Under the pieces are notes generated by a model. The model saw only the letters and a list, made by a program, of their open reading frames with translations, searched no databases and was not told the DNA's origin. Shown piece by piece: positions 33,952 to 42,766 of a stretch of DNA of 64,000 nt; position 1 is the stretch's first letter, and each line of letters opens with the position of its first letter. Position numbers and translations under genes: made by a program. Origin of the DNA: Acidimicrobiia bacterium (lineage in GTDB: Bacteria > Actinomycetota > Acidimicrobiia > Spongiisociales > Spongiisociaceae). Location of the stretch: the NCBI GenBank assembly GCA_022827785.1, contig JAJEIM010000024.1, positions 1 through 64,000 on the forward strand. The letters are read 5' to 3'.

Positions 33952-34814
33952 CGGACTCCCATCGACTCTCGCTTCCCGTGCCTGATCTCGTCGGACAGGT
34001 AGTTGAGGGTCAGGACGGTGGCCAGGATTGCCAGCCCCGGGAAGAGGGAAATCCACCACTGCCCGTAGTACATGTAGTCGATGCCATCCCGCACCATGGC
34101 GCCCCACTCGGCGGTCGGAAGCTTGACGCCTAGTCCGACGAAGCTCAGTGCGGCCAGAATCTGGATTGCCCACGCCACGTTCACCGAGAACTGGGCGAAC
34201 ACGATCTCCGACACGTTGGGCAGGATGTGGCGCCTCAGGATGGTGGCCTGGCTCTTGCCCGCGCACCGCGCCGCCAGCACGAAGTCCGAGTCGACCAGGG
34301 GTTTCACGGCGCTCCGGGTGAGGCGCAGGTATACGGGGACGTTCACCATGGCGATGACCATGATCAGGATGGGAATGCTGGGGCCCAGTGCGGCCACGAT
34401 GCCGAGGGCCAGCAGCAGGGTGGGGAAGGCTTGGAACGACTCCGAGACTCGCAGCAGCAGCGCGTCGAAGGCGCCTCCGCGGTACGCGCCCAGGGCGCCC
34501 AGGGGCATCCCCACCACGACGGCCAGCGCGGCCGCGATCAGGCCGACCCAGAGGTCGAGGCGGGCGGCGTGAACCACCCGGGCGAAGATGTCCCTGCCGA
34601 ACTGGTCGGTCCCGAACCAGAACTCGGCCGAGGGCCCGGTCAGGGTTCCGCCCAGGAAGTCCAGCGGATCATTCACCAAAAAGGGCCCGACGAGCGCGAT
34701 CATCACGATGATCGCCATGGACAGATAGGCCGGCGTGCGGAGCACCTGGCGAACCATCCTTCCCGACCGTCCGCGCGCCGACGTCATGCGGTCCGGCATC
34801 GCCCGTGCGGTCAT
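33948..34814 (-). CDS. Dipeptide/oligopeptide-type ABC permease (OppC/DppC-like)
   Basis: A 288-aa permease with an N-terminal cytoplasmic stretch, then about six helices. FWFGTDQFGRDIFARVVHAA is the hallmark N-terminal motif of DppC/OppC permeases, and the EAA loop is AARCAGKSQATILRRHILPN. ATG 34814 overlaps the OppB stop by four bases, and its own stop overlaps the OppD start, so all four subunits are translationally coupled. Confidence 0.93.
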   Translation of the reverse strand: MTARAMPDRMTSARGRSGRMVRQVLRTPAYLSMAIIVMIALVGPFLVNDPLDFLGGTLTGPSAEFWFGTDQFGRDIFARVVHAARLDLWVGLIAAALAVVVGMPLGALGAYRGGAFDALLLRVSESFQAFPTLLLALGIVAALGPSIPILIMVIAMVNVPVYLRLTRSAVKPLVDSDFVLAARCAGKSQATILRRHILPNVSEIVFAQFSVNVAWAIQILAALSFVGLGVKLPTAEWGAMVRDGIDYMYYGQWWISLFPGLAILATVLTLNYLSDEIRHGKRESMGVR

Positions 34815-35818
34815 GTCCTGGTCCTCGGGTCGATCACGAAGTGCAGGATGTCCATGACCAGGTACACCACCAGGTACGAGAGCGCGCTCAGCAGCACGGC
34901 TGCGAGCACCGGGGCGAAGTCGGATTCGCTGATCGAGTCGATGGCGTACTTGCCGATGCCGGGCCGGGCGAACACGAACTCGACGAGTACCGTGCCGCCC
35001 AGCAGGTAGCCGTACATGATCGCTCCCATAGTGGAGACGGGAAGCAGCACGTTGGGGAGCGCGTGGCGGAGCACGATGGATCGCTCCGGTACACCCAGCG
35101 CCCTGGCGGACCGGATGTGATGGGAGGCCATCGTCTCGCGCATGAACCCGCGAGTGACCCTCACCATGGGCGCTCCCACCGTCACCGCCAGCGTCACTGC
35201 GGGCAGGATCATCTGTACCGCGGCAGCTTTGAACGCCTCCCAGTCGCCGGCCAGGACGGCGTCGACGGTGTACAGGCCGGTCGTGTGCGGCGGGACGTCT
35301 CCGAGCGTCCGTCCGAGCGCGGGGGGCGCCCATTCCAGCGTTGCAAAGAACACCAGCAGGAGGATCATGCCGAGGAAGAACTCGGGTATCGATACTCCAA
35401 AGCCTGACAATGCGTTGGCGAGGCGATCAGAGATGGAATGCCTCCGCAACGCCGAGACGATCCCCAGCGGAACAGACCAGGCCAGAGCGAGGATCAGGGC
35501 CGCGCTGCCGAGTTCAATGGTGGCCGGCCAGCGGGACCCGATGTCGGTGGTGACCGGATTGCGGGTTCGCCAGCTGTCGCCCAGGTCGCCGGACGCCAGT
35601 TGCTGGATGTAGCGAAAGTACTGCTCATGGATCGGGAGGTTGAGTCCGAGTCGCTCGGTGACGGCTATCACCGTGGACTCGTCGGCCATTTCCCCCACGA
35701 TCATGTAGGCAGGGTTACCGGGTAGCAACCTGGTCACCACGAAGGCGACCAGGGAAACGCCGAATAGCGCCACCAGCATGTATGCCAGCCGGCGAAGCAC
35801 GTAGACGGCGAGGTGCAT
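34811..35818 (-). CDS. Dipeptide/oligopeptide-type ABC permease (OppB/DppB-like)
   Basis: A 335-aa permease beginning YVLRRLAYMLVALFGVSLVA, the classic DppB/OppB start, followed by VTRLLPGNPA, and an EAA-like loop ARALGVPERSIVLRHALPNV. ATG 35818 has an excellent GAGGAGAGGG site; the longer in-frame reading to 35890 is rejected because it runs into a MITE-like repeat. First of four coupled transporter genes. Confidence 0.93.
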   Translation of the reverse strand: MHLAVYVLRRLAYMLVALFGVSLVAFVVTRLLPGNPAYMIVGEMADESTVIAVTERLGLNLPIHEQYFRYIQQLASGDLGDSWRTRNPVTTDIGSRWPATIELGSAALILALAWSVPLGIVSALRRHSISDRLANALSGFGVSIPEFFLGMILLLVFFATLEWAPPALGRTLGDVPPHTTGLYTVDAVLAGDWEAFKAAAVQMILPAVTLAVTVGAPMVRVTRGFMRETMASHHIRSARALGVPERSIVLRHALPNVLLPVSTMGAIMYGYLLGGTVLVEFVFARPGIGKYAIDSISESDFAPVLAAVLLSALSYLVVYLVMDILHFVIDPRTRT

Positions 35819-35848
35819 ACCCTCTCCTCGGTTGGTTCTTCTTTGATC

Positions 35849-36012
35849 GTGATCAGTCTGTGTGGCGGTCGGCGTGCTCTGGACCGCCATCGACGCCTCT
35901 GGCTGCGTCTTGCCTCCTCAACGTACCCTGCGGGTACGCCTTCGTCAGCAAATCCTTGCCATAGACGCCGCTGGCGGCGCCAGACCCCACCGCCGCCCCA
36001 CAGACCGACCAC
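35849..36012 (-). mobile_element. MITE-like element, copy 2 (164 bp)
   Basis: Same length and opposite orientation to the element at 14614-14777. Ends are GTGATCAGTCTGTG (left) and CACAGACCGACCAC (right), 12 of 14 bases inverted-repeat identical. The interior shares GCTGACGAAGGCGTACCCGC and GGTACGTTGAGGA on the minus strand. It lies 30 bases upstream of the oppB start, inside the hydantoinase operon, between the binding-protein gene and the permeases, so it may affect their expression. Confidence 0.78.
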
Positions 36013-36065
36013 GGGACCCGCGATGACAAATGAACGCGCTTAGCGTAAACACGCTCAAGCCTTCA

Positions 36066-36097
36066 GAGGGTGCGCGGATGGGATACCGCGCACCCTC
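36066..36097 (-). terminator. Perfect 12-bp hairpin between binding-protein and permease genes
   Basis: GAGGGTGCGCGG (36066-36077) and CCGCGCACCCTC (36086-36097) form a perfect stem with an eight-base loop. It follows the binding-protein gene on the minus strand. No U-tract follows, so it may be a processing or stability hairpin that keeps the binding-protein message more abundant than the permease message, as is common in such operons. Confidence 0.55.
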
Positions 36098-36102
36098 TTG
36101 GA

Positions 36103-36201
36103 GGAGGGTACTGAAAAATGTCCGGTTGGCCCGATCGTCGTACGAAACCCCAGGTCAGTCCATCGCGGGGAAGCCCATCCCCATCTTTTTCAGCACCCTC
36201 C
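36103..36201. repeat. 99-bp element with imperfect terminal inverted repeats
   Basis: GGAGGGTACTGAAAAATG (36103-36120) and CATCTTTTTCAGCACCCTCC (36182-36201) are inverted copies with one substitution and a length difference of two bases. The ~60-bp interior is non-coding. It resembles a tiny transposable-element relic or a long-loop RNA hairpin. Only one copy is visible here. Confidence 0.5.
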
Positions 36202-36212
36202 TTGATCCTCTA

Positions 36213-37943
36213 TCAGCCTGCCGGGTAAAGGTCGGCGAAGCGGGGGATGGCGTTCGGGTACAGCACGAACCCGTCAACATCCTCCCTCAGGGCGAACTTG
36301 AAGTCCGGCTGTGCCAGGAAGACCCACGGAGCATCCTCGGAGATCAGCCGCTGGGCCTCCTCGAAGATGGCTCGACGGGCCGCAGGATCCTGCTCGGCCC
36401 AACCGTCCGTGATGATCTCGTCCACCCGGGCGTTGGAGTAGTCGGCGTAGTTGCCGAACACCCCGGACTCCAGGGTCAGGGACAGCTGGTAGTTCGGGTC
36501 GTCGATCCAGGCCAGCAGCTCGTCCACGAACATCTGCAGCTGCTTGCCCACCTTGCGCTCCGCGAACACGGGCGACTGGAGGGTTTCGATCTCGATGTCC
36601 ATGCCGATCTCGCGCAGCGCCGACTGGACGCGGACCGCGATCAGCTGGTGCTCGGCCTTGGCGGAGTCGATCGACAGGGTCACCGTTCCGCCGTCGTAGC
36701 TGCTGGAGCCGAGGAGCTCCTGCGCCTTGGCGATGTCCTGCGTGTATCCGACCTCGGCGCCCAGCGAGACCGCCGATCCGTTGGGGATGGCCCCGTGGAG
36801 GCGGCGGGCGTCGCCCTTGTAGACGTTCTCGAGGATGTCGTCATAGTCGACGCCGTAGGAGACCGCTTGGCGGACCGCCACGTCGTCGAAGGGGGCGATC
36901 GAGTTGTTCATGCCGACGTATGCCATGTTCTTGGAAGGCGCCCGAACGACCTTCACGCCCTCGGATCCGTCCAGGGCGTTGAACTCCTCGGTCCCGAGAC
37001 CGACCGCCAGGTCGATCACTCCGGCCTTGAGCAACTGGACCCGCTCGGCGGGCGACGGAATGATCTTCCAGATGATCCTGTCATAGGCGGGACGGCCGCC
37101 CCAGTAGTTATCCCGGGCCTCGAACACGACTTCCTCGTCGGGCGTCCGGCTGACCAGGCGATAAGGACCGCTGGGGTTATCGGCGTTGCGCGCCATGTAC
37201 TCGGTCGCCCAAGGATCGTCTTCAGTGGCGTTGGCCGCCACCACGTTGGGATCGACCGCCGCTGAGCTGGACATGTAGAAGGACTGCATCACCATCGGGC
37301 TGCGCCGATCCGACACCAGCTCCAGGGTGTACTCGTCGATCACCGTCGGCGGCTTGGTCACGAAGGCGATGTTGGTGAGCAACCACGCGCCACCACCGGG
37401 GGTGTTGAGGTTGCGGTCGATCATGAACCGGACGGTCTCGGCTGTGATCGGAGTGCCGTCGTCGAAGGTCATGCCTTCCCGCACCTTGATGGTGAAGGTC
37501 AGGCCGTCGTCATGCTCCTCCCACGATTCGAAGTAGCGGGGCAGCAGGTTGTCCGCGTCTCCGACCATGGCGCCGTTCTGCTCCACGATGGGGTGGATGA
37601 CCGGAACGTCATAGACCATCAGCAGAGCCTCGTGGGCCCTGATGAAGTTGGCGCAACACGGGTCGAGGGTTTCGATGTCGCCGGGTACTCCGATGGTGAG
37701 CACGCGCTCTTCCATCATCGTTTCTTCGGCGGGCGCCTCCTCGGCTGGCTCCTCCATTGTCTCTTCGGCCGGTGCCTCTTCGGTGGCGGCCGCTGCCGTC
37801 GTGGCCGTAGTGGCTTGCGCGGCCGTGGTCGCAGGCGTGCTCTCCGGCTCGGCATCGTCCGAGCCACAGGCCGCGACTACCAGCGCCAGCGCTGCGAAGA
37901 CGGCAATCAGGCGGAGCCGGACAGCCGATCTCGTCAAGTTCAT
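36213..37943 (-). CDS. ABC transporter substrate-binding lipoprotein (SBP_bac_5 family)
   Basis: A 576-aa dipeptide/nickel-type binding protein. ATG 37943 follows GGGAGGAAAG. The signal peptide ends at the lipobox LVVAAC (about residues 18-23), followed by an Ala/Thr/Glu/Pro-rich linker to residue ~75. The mature domain starts LTIGVPGDIETLDPC and contains HDDGLTFTIKVREGMTFDDG and the RQAVSYGVDYDDI motif of the family. It captures the solute outside the membrane for the OppBCDF-type genes downstream. The position inside a hyuA/hyuB operon suggests the ligand is a cyclic amide or a small peptide-like precursor rather than general peptides. Confidence 0.92.
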   Translation of the reverse strand: MNLTRSAVRLRLIAVFAALALVVAACGSDDAEPESTPATTAAQATTATTAAAATEEAPAEETMEEPAEEAPAEETMMEERVLTIGVPGDIETLDPCCANFIRAHEALLMVYDVPVIHPIVEQNGAMVGDADNLLPRYFESWEEHDDGLTFTIKVREGMTFDDGTPITAETVRFMIDRNLNTPGGGAWLLTNIAFVTKPPTVIDEYTLELVSDRRSPMVMQSFYMSSSAAVDPNVVAANATEDDPWATEYMARNADNPSGPYRLVSRTPDEEVVFEARDNYWGGRPAYDRIIWKIIPSPAERVQLLKAGVIDLAVGLGTEEFNALDGSEGVKVVRAPSKNMAYVGMNNSIAPFDDVAVRQAVSYGVDYDDILENVYKGDARRLHGAIPNGSAVSLGAEVGYTQDIAKAQELLGSSSYDGGTVTLSIDSAKAEHQLIAVRVQSALREIGMDIEIETLQSPVFAERKVGKQLQMFVDELLAWIDDPNYQLSLTLESGVFGNYADYSNARVDEIITDGWAEQDPAARRAIFEEAQRLISEDAPWVFLAQPDFKFALREDVDGFVLYPNAIPRFADLYPAG

Positions 37944-38034
37944 TTTGCTTTCCTCCCTTGTTGGGTTTGTTGCTCGACCGTTCCGTGACGGAGCGAGACT
38001 CGGCATCGGGGAGCGGTCGATCGATCTTGGATTG

Positions 38035-38778
38035 TTAGTTGTTCCCGGTCCTGGCCAGCATCTCCGCGTAGAGAACAGGGGTGATGAGCGGATCGAGCAC
38101 CCGCACCGGAACCTGTTCGCGGATGGGGCCCAGCAGGCCCGACCAGAGGGTGCAGGCAAAGAAGATCACTTCCGCGTCCAACTCGTGGAAGGCCCGCTCC
38201 GCCGCCTCCAGCGCGGTGCTTGTGGCGGAGACTTCCATCTCGGCCCGGACCGCAGCCCGCAGGCCCGGCGGATCCTCGGCCAGTAGCCGGTTCACCTCGT
38301 CTGCCGGAGGATGGCCGCTCGGGGCCGAGATCACCCCGGCGAAGAAGGACTCGGCGCTGTACCGATGGATCAGGCGGCGCACCCAGTTGGCATTCTGTGG
38401 AAGGTTCTCACCCTCGCCGCTCTCGATGCGGGGACATACCACCGCCAGGTGGCCGAAGGCGCGACCTGCCGCCACTGCCGCCTCCATCGGACCGGTCACG
38501 GGGATGTCGACCAGGTCCTTGGCGTCCTCCACGCCCGGGTCGGCGGCGCAAGCGATCACCACCGCGTCGAACCCGTCCCGTTCCGCCGTCTCTACCTGGG
38601 TGAGCAGCTGGTTCATCATGAGCGAGTGGGCCGGAAGGAAGGCGGTGGCCGGGACACCGGTGCCCATCAGGGAGCGGACCTCGACCTTGGTATCAGGGGC
38701 GGTGGCTCTTGCGATGGCCTGCTCGACCATCGGGTTGTACACGTCAACCCCCATCGGGTTGATGACCTGGATTCTCAT
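38035..38778 (-). CDS. Aspartate/glutamate/hydantoin racemase family protein
   Basis: A 247-aa two-Cys racemase-fold protein: the first catalytic Cys is in VVIACAADPGVEDA and the second in VIFFACTLWSGLLGP. The N-terminus IQVINPMGVDVYN matches hydantoin racemases (HyuE) and allantoin racemases. ATG 38778 has a GGAGG site. Lying between hyuA and the transporter genes, it probably racemises a 5-substituted hydantoin or ureide so that a stereospecific hydrolase can use both isomers. Confidence 0.87.
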   Translation of the reverse strand: MRIQVINPMGVDVYNPMVEQAIARATAPDTKVEVRSLMGTGVPATAFLPAHSLMMNQLLTQVETAERDGFDAVVIACAADPGVEDAKDLVDIPVTGPMEAAVAAGRAFGHLAVVCPRIESGEGENLPQNANWVRRLIHRYSAESFFAGVISAPSGHPPADEVNRLLAEDPPGLRAAVRAEMEVSATSTALEAAERAFHELDAEVIFFACTLWSGLLGPIREQVPVRVLDPLITPVLYAEMLARTGNN

Positions 38779-38889
38779 GGTTTCCGTACCTCCAAGACTG
38801 GATTGCTCGTGTGCGGATACCCGGTTCCGCTCGGACCGGAGTCGGGGTGTGTCCTCATCGTAGAGCAGGACTGGCTTGACATGATCGCC

Positions 38890-40911
38890 CTACGACCGAT
38901 TCAGGACGAGGTGCCCGTGCCCCGATACCCGGGCGGTCCAGTTCGGCGGCACCAGTGTGGTACAAGCGTCCTCCAGGACGATCGCCGGCCCGGCCAGTTC
39001 CGCGGCTCCCGGCAGCCCGGCGCGCTGGTACACAGGGGTCTCGAACCAGGTGTCTCCGAACCAGGTTCGTTCGATGCCGGCCGCCGCCGGCATATCGCCG
39101 GCCGGGAGGGCCTGGGGGCGGGGGCGGGTCATCGCGCCGAAGGCGGCCATCCGCAGGTTGACGAACTCCACCGCCTCACCGGGGTTGCTGTGCCCGTACC
39201 GGACGTTGTGGGCCTCCGCGAACTGGTCCGGCACCCCTTCGATCAGTGCCTTCATGCCCTTGCTCGTATCGAGCGGGAGCGTCACCGTGTACTCCTGGCC
39301 CGAGTAGCGCAGATCGGCCGACGGTTCCAGCGTGATGGCCTGGTCGTCGAAGCCGTCTTCCTTCACCATCAGCCGGGCTCGCTCCTCCAGGTCCGAGAGG
39401 GCGGCCTCAAGAGCTTCATCGGTTAGGTCGGCCACGCGCACGTAGAAGCTCTGGACGGCGTCGTGACGGGTGTCGGTCTGGAGCATCCCGTAGGCGGAGA
39501 GAACGCCGGGATTGACCGGTACCACCACCGTGTCGAGGTCCAGTTCGTCAGCGAGCGACGTGGCATGGAGCGGCCCGGCCCCACCGAAAGCCACCAGGAT
39601 GAAGTCGCGCGGGTCGATGCCGCGCATCACCGTGATCTCGCGGATGGCGTTCGCCATCGTGGAGTCTGCGACCGCGACCATTCCGGCCGCCAGACCCAGT
39701 TCATCCATTCCGAGGGACTTCGCCACAGCCGTCAGAGACTGTTCGGCGGCTGCCTTGTCGATGGCGATGCCACCGGCGAGGCGGGTACTGCCCGGTAGCC
39801 GTCCGAGATGGAGATTGGCATCCGTGATGGTCGGTTCGGTTCCTCCCGATCCGTAGCAGGCGGGACCGGGGACGGCGCCCGCCGAACGAGGGCCTACCCG
39901 GAGCCCACCGCCCGCGGTGTGGCCGATACTTCCCCCTCCGGCGCCGATGGTGTGGATCGCTACGGTGGGCGCCAGTACGGGGTGGCGCTGAAGCTCCGAC
40001 TCGAGTTCGACGTCGGCCCGACCGTCCACCACCAGGCTCATGTCGAAGGACGTTCCGCCCATGTCCACGCATATCAGCCGGCTTGCGGCCGTTTCCTCGA
40101 TCAGATCGTTCGCCACCGACAGACAGGCGATCGTGCCCCCGACCGGTCCGGAGAACAGGGTCTGGATGGGCTTGCGCCGGGCGGAACCGGCGGACATCAC
40201 GCCGCCGTTGGACTGCATTACGCGCAACGATCCCCGCATGCCGCGATCGGCGGTCTGTTCCTCCAGCTCTTTGAGATAGCTATCGACGATGGGCGCAACG
40301 TAGGCGGCGATGGCGGTGGTGCTGGTCCGTTCGTACTCGCGCCACTCCGGGGCCACGTCCGAGGAGCACACAACCGAGAGGGAGCGGTCCACCGAGCGGA
40401 GCAACTCGGCCACCCGGTGCTCGTGAGCGGGGTTGGCGTAGGAGTGGAGAAAACAGACGGCCACAGCGTCGTAGTCCCGGGCCAGCCGGGGCGCCAACTC
40501 ACGGATGGCCTCCTCTGCCAACTCCAGTACCACGGATCCGTCCGGTGCCATCCTCTCGTCCACCTCGTAGATGGACCGGCGAGGCACCAGCGGAGTGGGT
40601 GGCCGGTAGCGGACGTTGTACATGTCCGGCCGGTTGGCTCGTCCCAGCTCGTAGACGTCCCGGAATCCGCGGGTGGTGAGGAGCGCGACCCGGGCACCGC
40701 GGCGTTCGAGAAAGGCGTTCAGCCCGGCGGTGGTGCCGTTGGTGATGGAGTCGAGCCGGGTCCAATCGACGCCGAGTTGGTCAAGCGCCGAGAGAACTCC
40801 GTCGTAGAGGTGTTTCGGGGTGGTGAGGGCCTTGGCCGTGCGGGTATTGCCGCCGTCGTCGATGACAACCGCGTCGGTAAAGGTACCGCCTATGTCCACC
40901 GCTACGCGCAT
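38890..40911 (-). CDS. hyuA: Hydantoinase A / oxoprolinase-family alpha subunit
   Basis: A 673-aa HyuA-family ATPase-fold protein. The N-terminal phosphate motif VAVDIGGTFTDAVVID is followed by SITNGTTAGLNAFLERRGAR and TTRGFRDVYELGR. The central domain contains VDMGGTSFDMSLVVDG and GAGGGSIGHTAGGGL, and later VAFGGAGPLHATSLADEL, the full actin-like nucleotide site. ATG 40911 follows GGGGAG. It is the first gene of the operon running to 29121 and is the partner of hyuB at 30320. Hydantoinase, oxoprolinase or carboxylase activity cannot be separated by sequence alone. Confidence 0.93.
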   Translation of the reverse strand: MRVAVDIGGTFTDAVVIDDGGNTRTAKALTTPKHLYDGVLSALDQLGVDWTRLDSITNGTTAGLNAFLERRGARVALLTTRGFRDVYELGRANRPDMYNVRYRPPTPLVPRRSIYEVDERMAPDGSVVLELAEEAIRELAPRLARDYDAVAVCFLHSYANPAHEHRVAELLRSVDRSLSVVCSSDVAPEWREYERTSTTAIAAYVAPIVDSYLKELEEQTADRGMRGSLRVMQSNGGVMSAGSARRKPIQTLFSGPVGGTIACLSVANDLIEETAASRLICVDMGGTSFDMSLVVDGRADVELESELQRHPVLAPTVAIHTIGAGGGSIGHTAGGGLRVGPRSAGAVPGPACYGSGGTEPTITDANLHLGRLPGSTRLAGGIAIDKAAAEQSLTAVAKSLGMDELGLAAGMVAVADSTMANAIREITVMRGIDPRDFILVAFGGAGPLHATSLADELDLDTVVVPVNPGVLSAYGMLQTDTRHDAVQSFYVRVADLTDEALEAALSDLEERARLMVKEDGFDDQAITLEPSADLRYSGQEYTVTLPLDTSKGMKALIEGVPDQFAEAHNVRYGHSNPGEAVEFVNLRMAAFGAMTRPRPQALPAGDMPAAAGIERTWFGDTWFETPVYQRAGLPGAAELAGPAIVLEDACTTLVPPNWTARVSGHGHLVLNRS

Positions 40912-41087
40912 CGGCTCCCCGTGAGGTGGTTGGTAGCTAGATACAACAAGGCGTCGGCCCGCGGGCCGACCCGTTGAGGAGGGTTTCGTCGCTGATCAGG
41001 TATTCCGCCCGTCGCTACCGGAGCAGTCGGGCGTACCGAAAAGGAATCCTACGATGCGGGAACGGCCGGTGCAATTTGGGGACCGGG

Positions 41088-41306
41088 TCAGGGGTTCCGG
41101 TCGCTGAAGAGGGTGCCGCCGGCGGCCCAGTCGTCGGCGCCGATGTCATGGAATACCACCGTTACCAGGTCCTTGGGCGAGCCCTGGTGATGGTGAACCA
41201 CGTTGCGGGCGATACTCTCCGCCACCTCGTCGGCGAGCTTGCGCTTCGCCTCCTGCAGATCTCCCTCAACCAGGTCATACATGAAGTGGATATGAGCAAG
41301 CGGCAT
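41088..41306 (-). CDS. Small tautomerase-like protein
   Basis: A 72-aa protein starting Met-Pro (MPLAHIHFMYDLVEGDLQEA), with the N-terminal proline that is the catalytic base in 4-oxalocrotonate tautomerases after Met removal. The rest (KLADEVAESIARNVV, then PKDLVTVVFHDIGADDW) follows the family beta-alpha-beta pattern, but the N-terminal strand carries extra His residues. It may tautomerise enol intermediates. Divergence and the IHF motif are shared with the larger protein at 41365-42666, so the two are related by duplication. Confidence 0.72.
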   Translation of the reverse strand: MPLAHIHFMYDLVEGDLQEAKRKLADEVAESIARNVVHHHQGSPKDLVTVVFHDIGADDWAAGGTLFSDRNP

Positions 41307-41364
41307 CGATACCTCCCGAGGGTTGGGCGTTAGCTCGACTATCGAACGATAACCGGTGTCAGGA

Positions 41365-42666
41365 TCATGCGGTGCCCAGGGCCGGAGACGACGGATCCGC
41401 AGGGATCTGCTCCGGACGCTCGTCAGCGGAGTCCAGGGCCGTTTTTATGCGTTTGTAGGCGGCTACGACGAACGTCGCTCCGCCGACCGTCACGATCACG
41501 GGCCCGGCAGCCGATATCGCCGGACCTGCACCGAGTGAGAGGGCCACCATCCAGCCGACTCCGCCAACCGCGGAGACTCCTCCTTTTCTTAGGACCTCTT
41601 TGGCGGCGTCCTTAGCCCCTTCGACAACATCCTTCTCACCCTTGTAGACGTAGATGTAGTTCTCGGCGATGCTGACGACACCTTCGAGTGCCATGCCGAT
41701 GCACCCTGCGGTCGCAGCTGTCCTAACCGCTTGGTTTATGACGATCCCGGTGGCATCAAGTGCGTTCACAGCGTTCGCCTTGGCTAGCTCCACGGCGTTC
41801 ATGTCGGCAGCGCCGCGGGCCAAGTTGTCCTTGGCGGCCTCCCAAACGATGTTGGTGTGCTCCATCATCATTTCTGGAGCGTTGGCGACCGCTCGGACAT
41901 GGCTGGCGTGCTTGCCCTCGACGAACTTCAGCACAGCATCCTCACCTAGATTGCGTACGGTGGCTGGGACACCCTCCTCGAAGAACGCTTGCGCGACCTC
42001 GACCGGTCTCCAGGCTCCCCGGAGACCTGCCATGGCGAACTTGGCCTTTACGGCCGGCGCGAGTTCGCTGAAGGACGGAACCATCTGCTCGACCGTCAGG
42101 AAGGCGGCGCTCACCGAGGCCGCTGTCGTTTTGCACCACTCGACAGGATCACTTCGAAGCTTCCTCGCATTGCGGTCGGGCCTCCTCATCCGCTCACCGA
42201 TCGCTTCGTTCAGAGCGGCACTGAACTCGCTGAACCGGGCATAGGTCTCGCCGCTCACTAGTCCCATTTGGAAGACAGCCGATCCAGTGAGGCTGCCTAC
42301 CCTGGCCATGACCTCTCCCGAAACAGTCTGAGCCTTCCGTGCAACTGCGCGGCCTGCTCTACTGAAGGCACCAACCGGCCTGTCGGCTGCCTGCCGTATC
42401 CGCTTGCCGGTGTTCTTGAGTCTCCCCGCTCCCGGATCGTTCGCAGGAGGTGCGATCTGGATCTGATCGCCTGGGTACTCCACTAGCGAGTACCCAGGAT
42501 CCATGTCGTGAAACACGACAGTGACGAGATCTCGCGGCGATCCGTGGCGTCCGCGGATCAGGTGTCTAGCGATGCTATCGGCCACATCATCCGCAATCCG
42601 GTGTTTGGCTTCGTGGACATCGCCTTGTACTAGGTCGTATCTAAAATGAATATGAACGACTGACAA
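41365..42666 (-). CDS. Tautomerase-like domain lacking Pro1, fused to a large hydrophobic/helical domain
   Basis: TTG 42666 follows GAGGAGA and gives a 433-aa protein starting MSVVHIHFRYDLVQGDVHEA. Residues 1-60 are clearly homologous to the neighbouring 72-aa tautomerase (IHF.YDLV.GD..EAK, SPRDLVTVVFHDM) but the catalytic N-terminal Pro is replaced by Ser-Val. Residues ~75-300 are helical and charged. Residues ~300-405 contain Gly/Ala-rich hydrophobic stretches (AVRTAATAGCIGMALEGVV; GVSAVGGVGWMVALSLGAGP; VIVTVGGATFVVAAYKRI) that could insert into membranes. I do not recognise the C-terminal family. It could be a membrane-active or structural protein that uses the tautomerase fold to oligomerise. 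Confidence 0.65.
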   Translation of the reverse strand: MSVVHIHFRYDLVQGDVHEAKHRIADDVADSIARHLIRGRHGSPRDLVTVVFHDMDPGYSLVEYPGDQIQIAPPANDPGAGRLKNTGKRIRQAADRPVGAFSRAGRAVARKAQTVSGEVMARVGSLTGSAVFQMGLVSGETYARFSEFSAALNEAIGERMRRPDRNARKLRSDPVEWCKTTAASVSAAFLTVEQMVPSFSELAPAVKAKFAMAGLRGAWRPVEVAQAFFEEGVPATVRNLGEDAVLKFVEGKHASHVRAVANAPEMMMEHTNIVWEAAKDNLARGAADMNAVELAKANAVNALDATGIVINQAVRTAATAGCIGMALEGVVSIAENYIYVYKGEKDVVEGAKDAAKEVLRKGGVSAVGGVGWMVALSLGAGPAISAAGPVIVTVGGATFVVAAYKRIKTALDSADERPEQIPADPSSPALGTA

Positions 42667-42766
42667 AGATTCTCCTCGTGTTTGGCAAGGACACCGGGGT
42701 CGATCGAACGAGCCGGAACACACTACCTAAGACATGGGGGCGACGGTCGGGCGGTAGCATCGGGCC

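Noticed and set aside
35819-35890. Longer N-terminus for the OppB-like permease
   Set aside because: It extends into the MITE element, while ATG 35818 has a strong ribosome binding site and the family-typical start.
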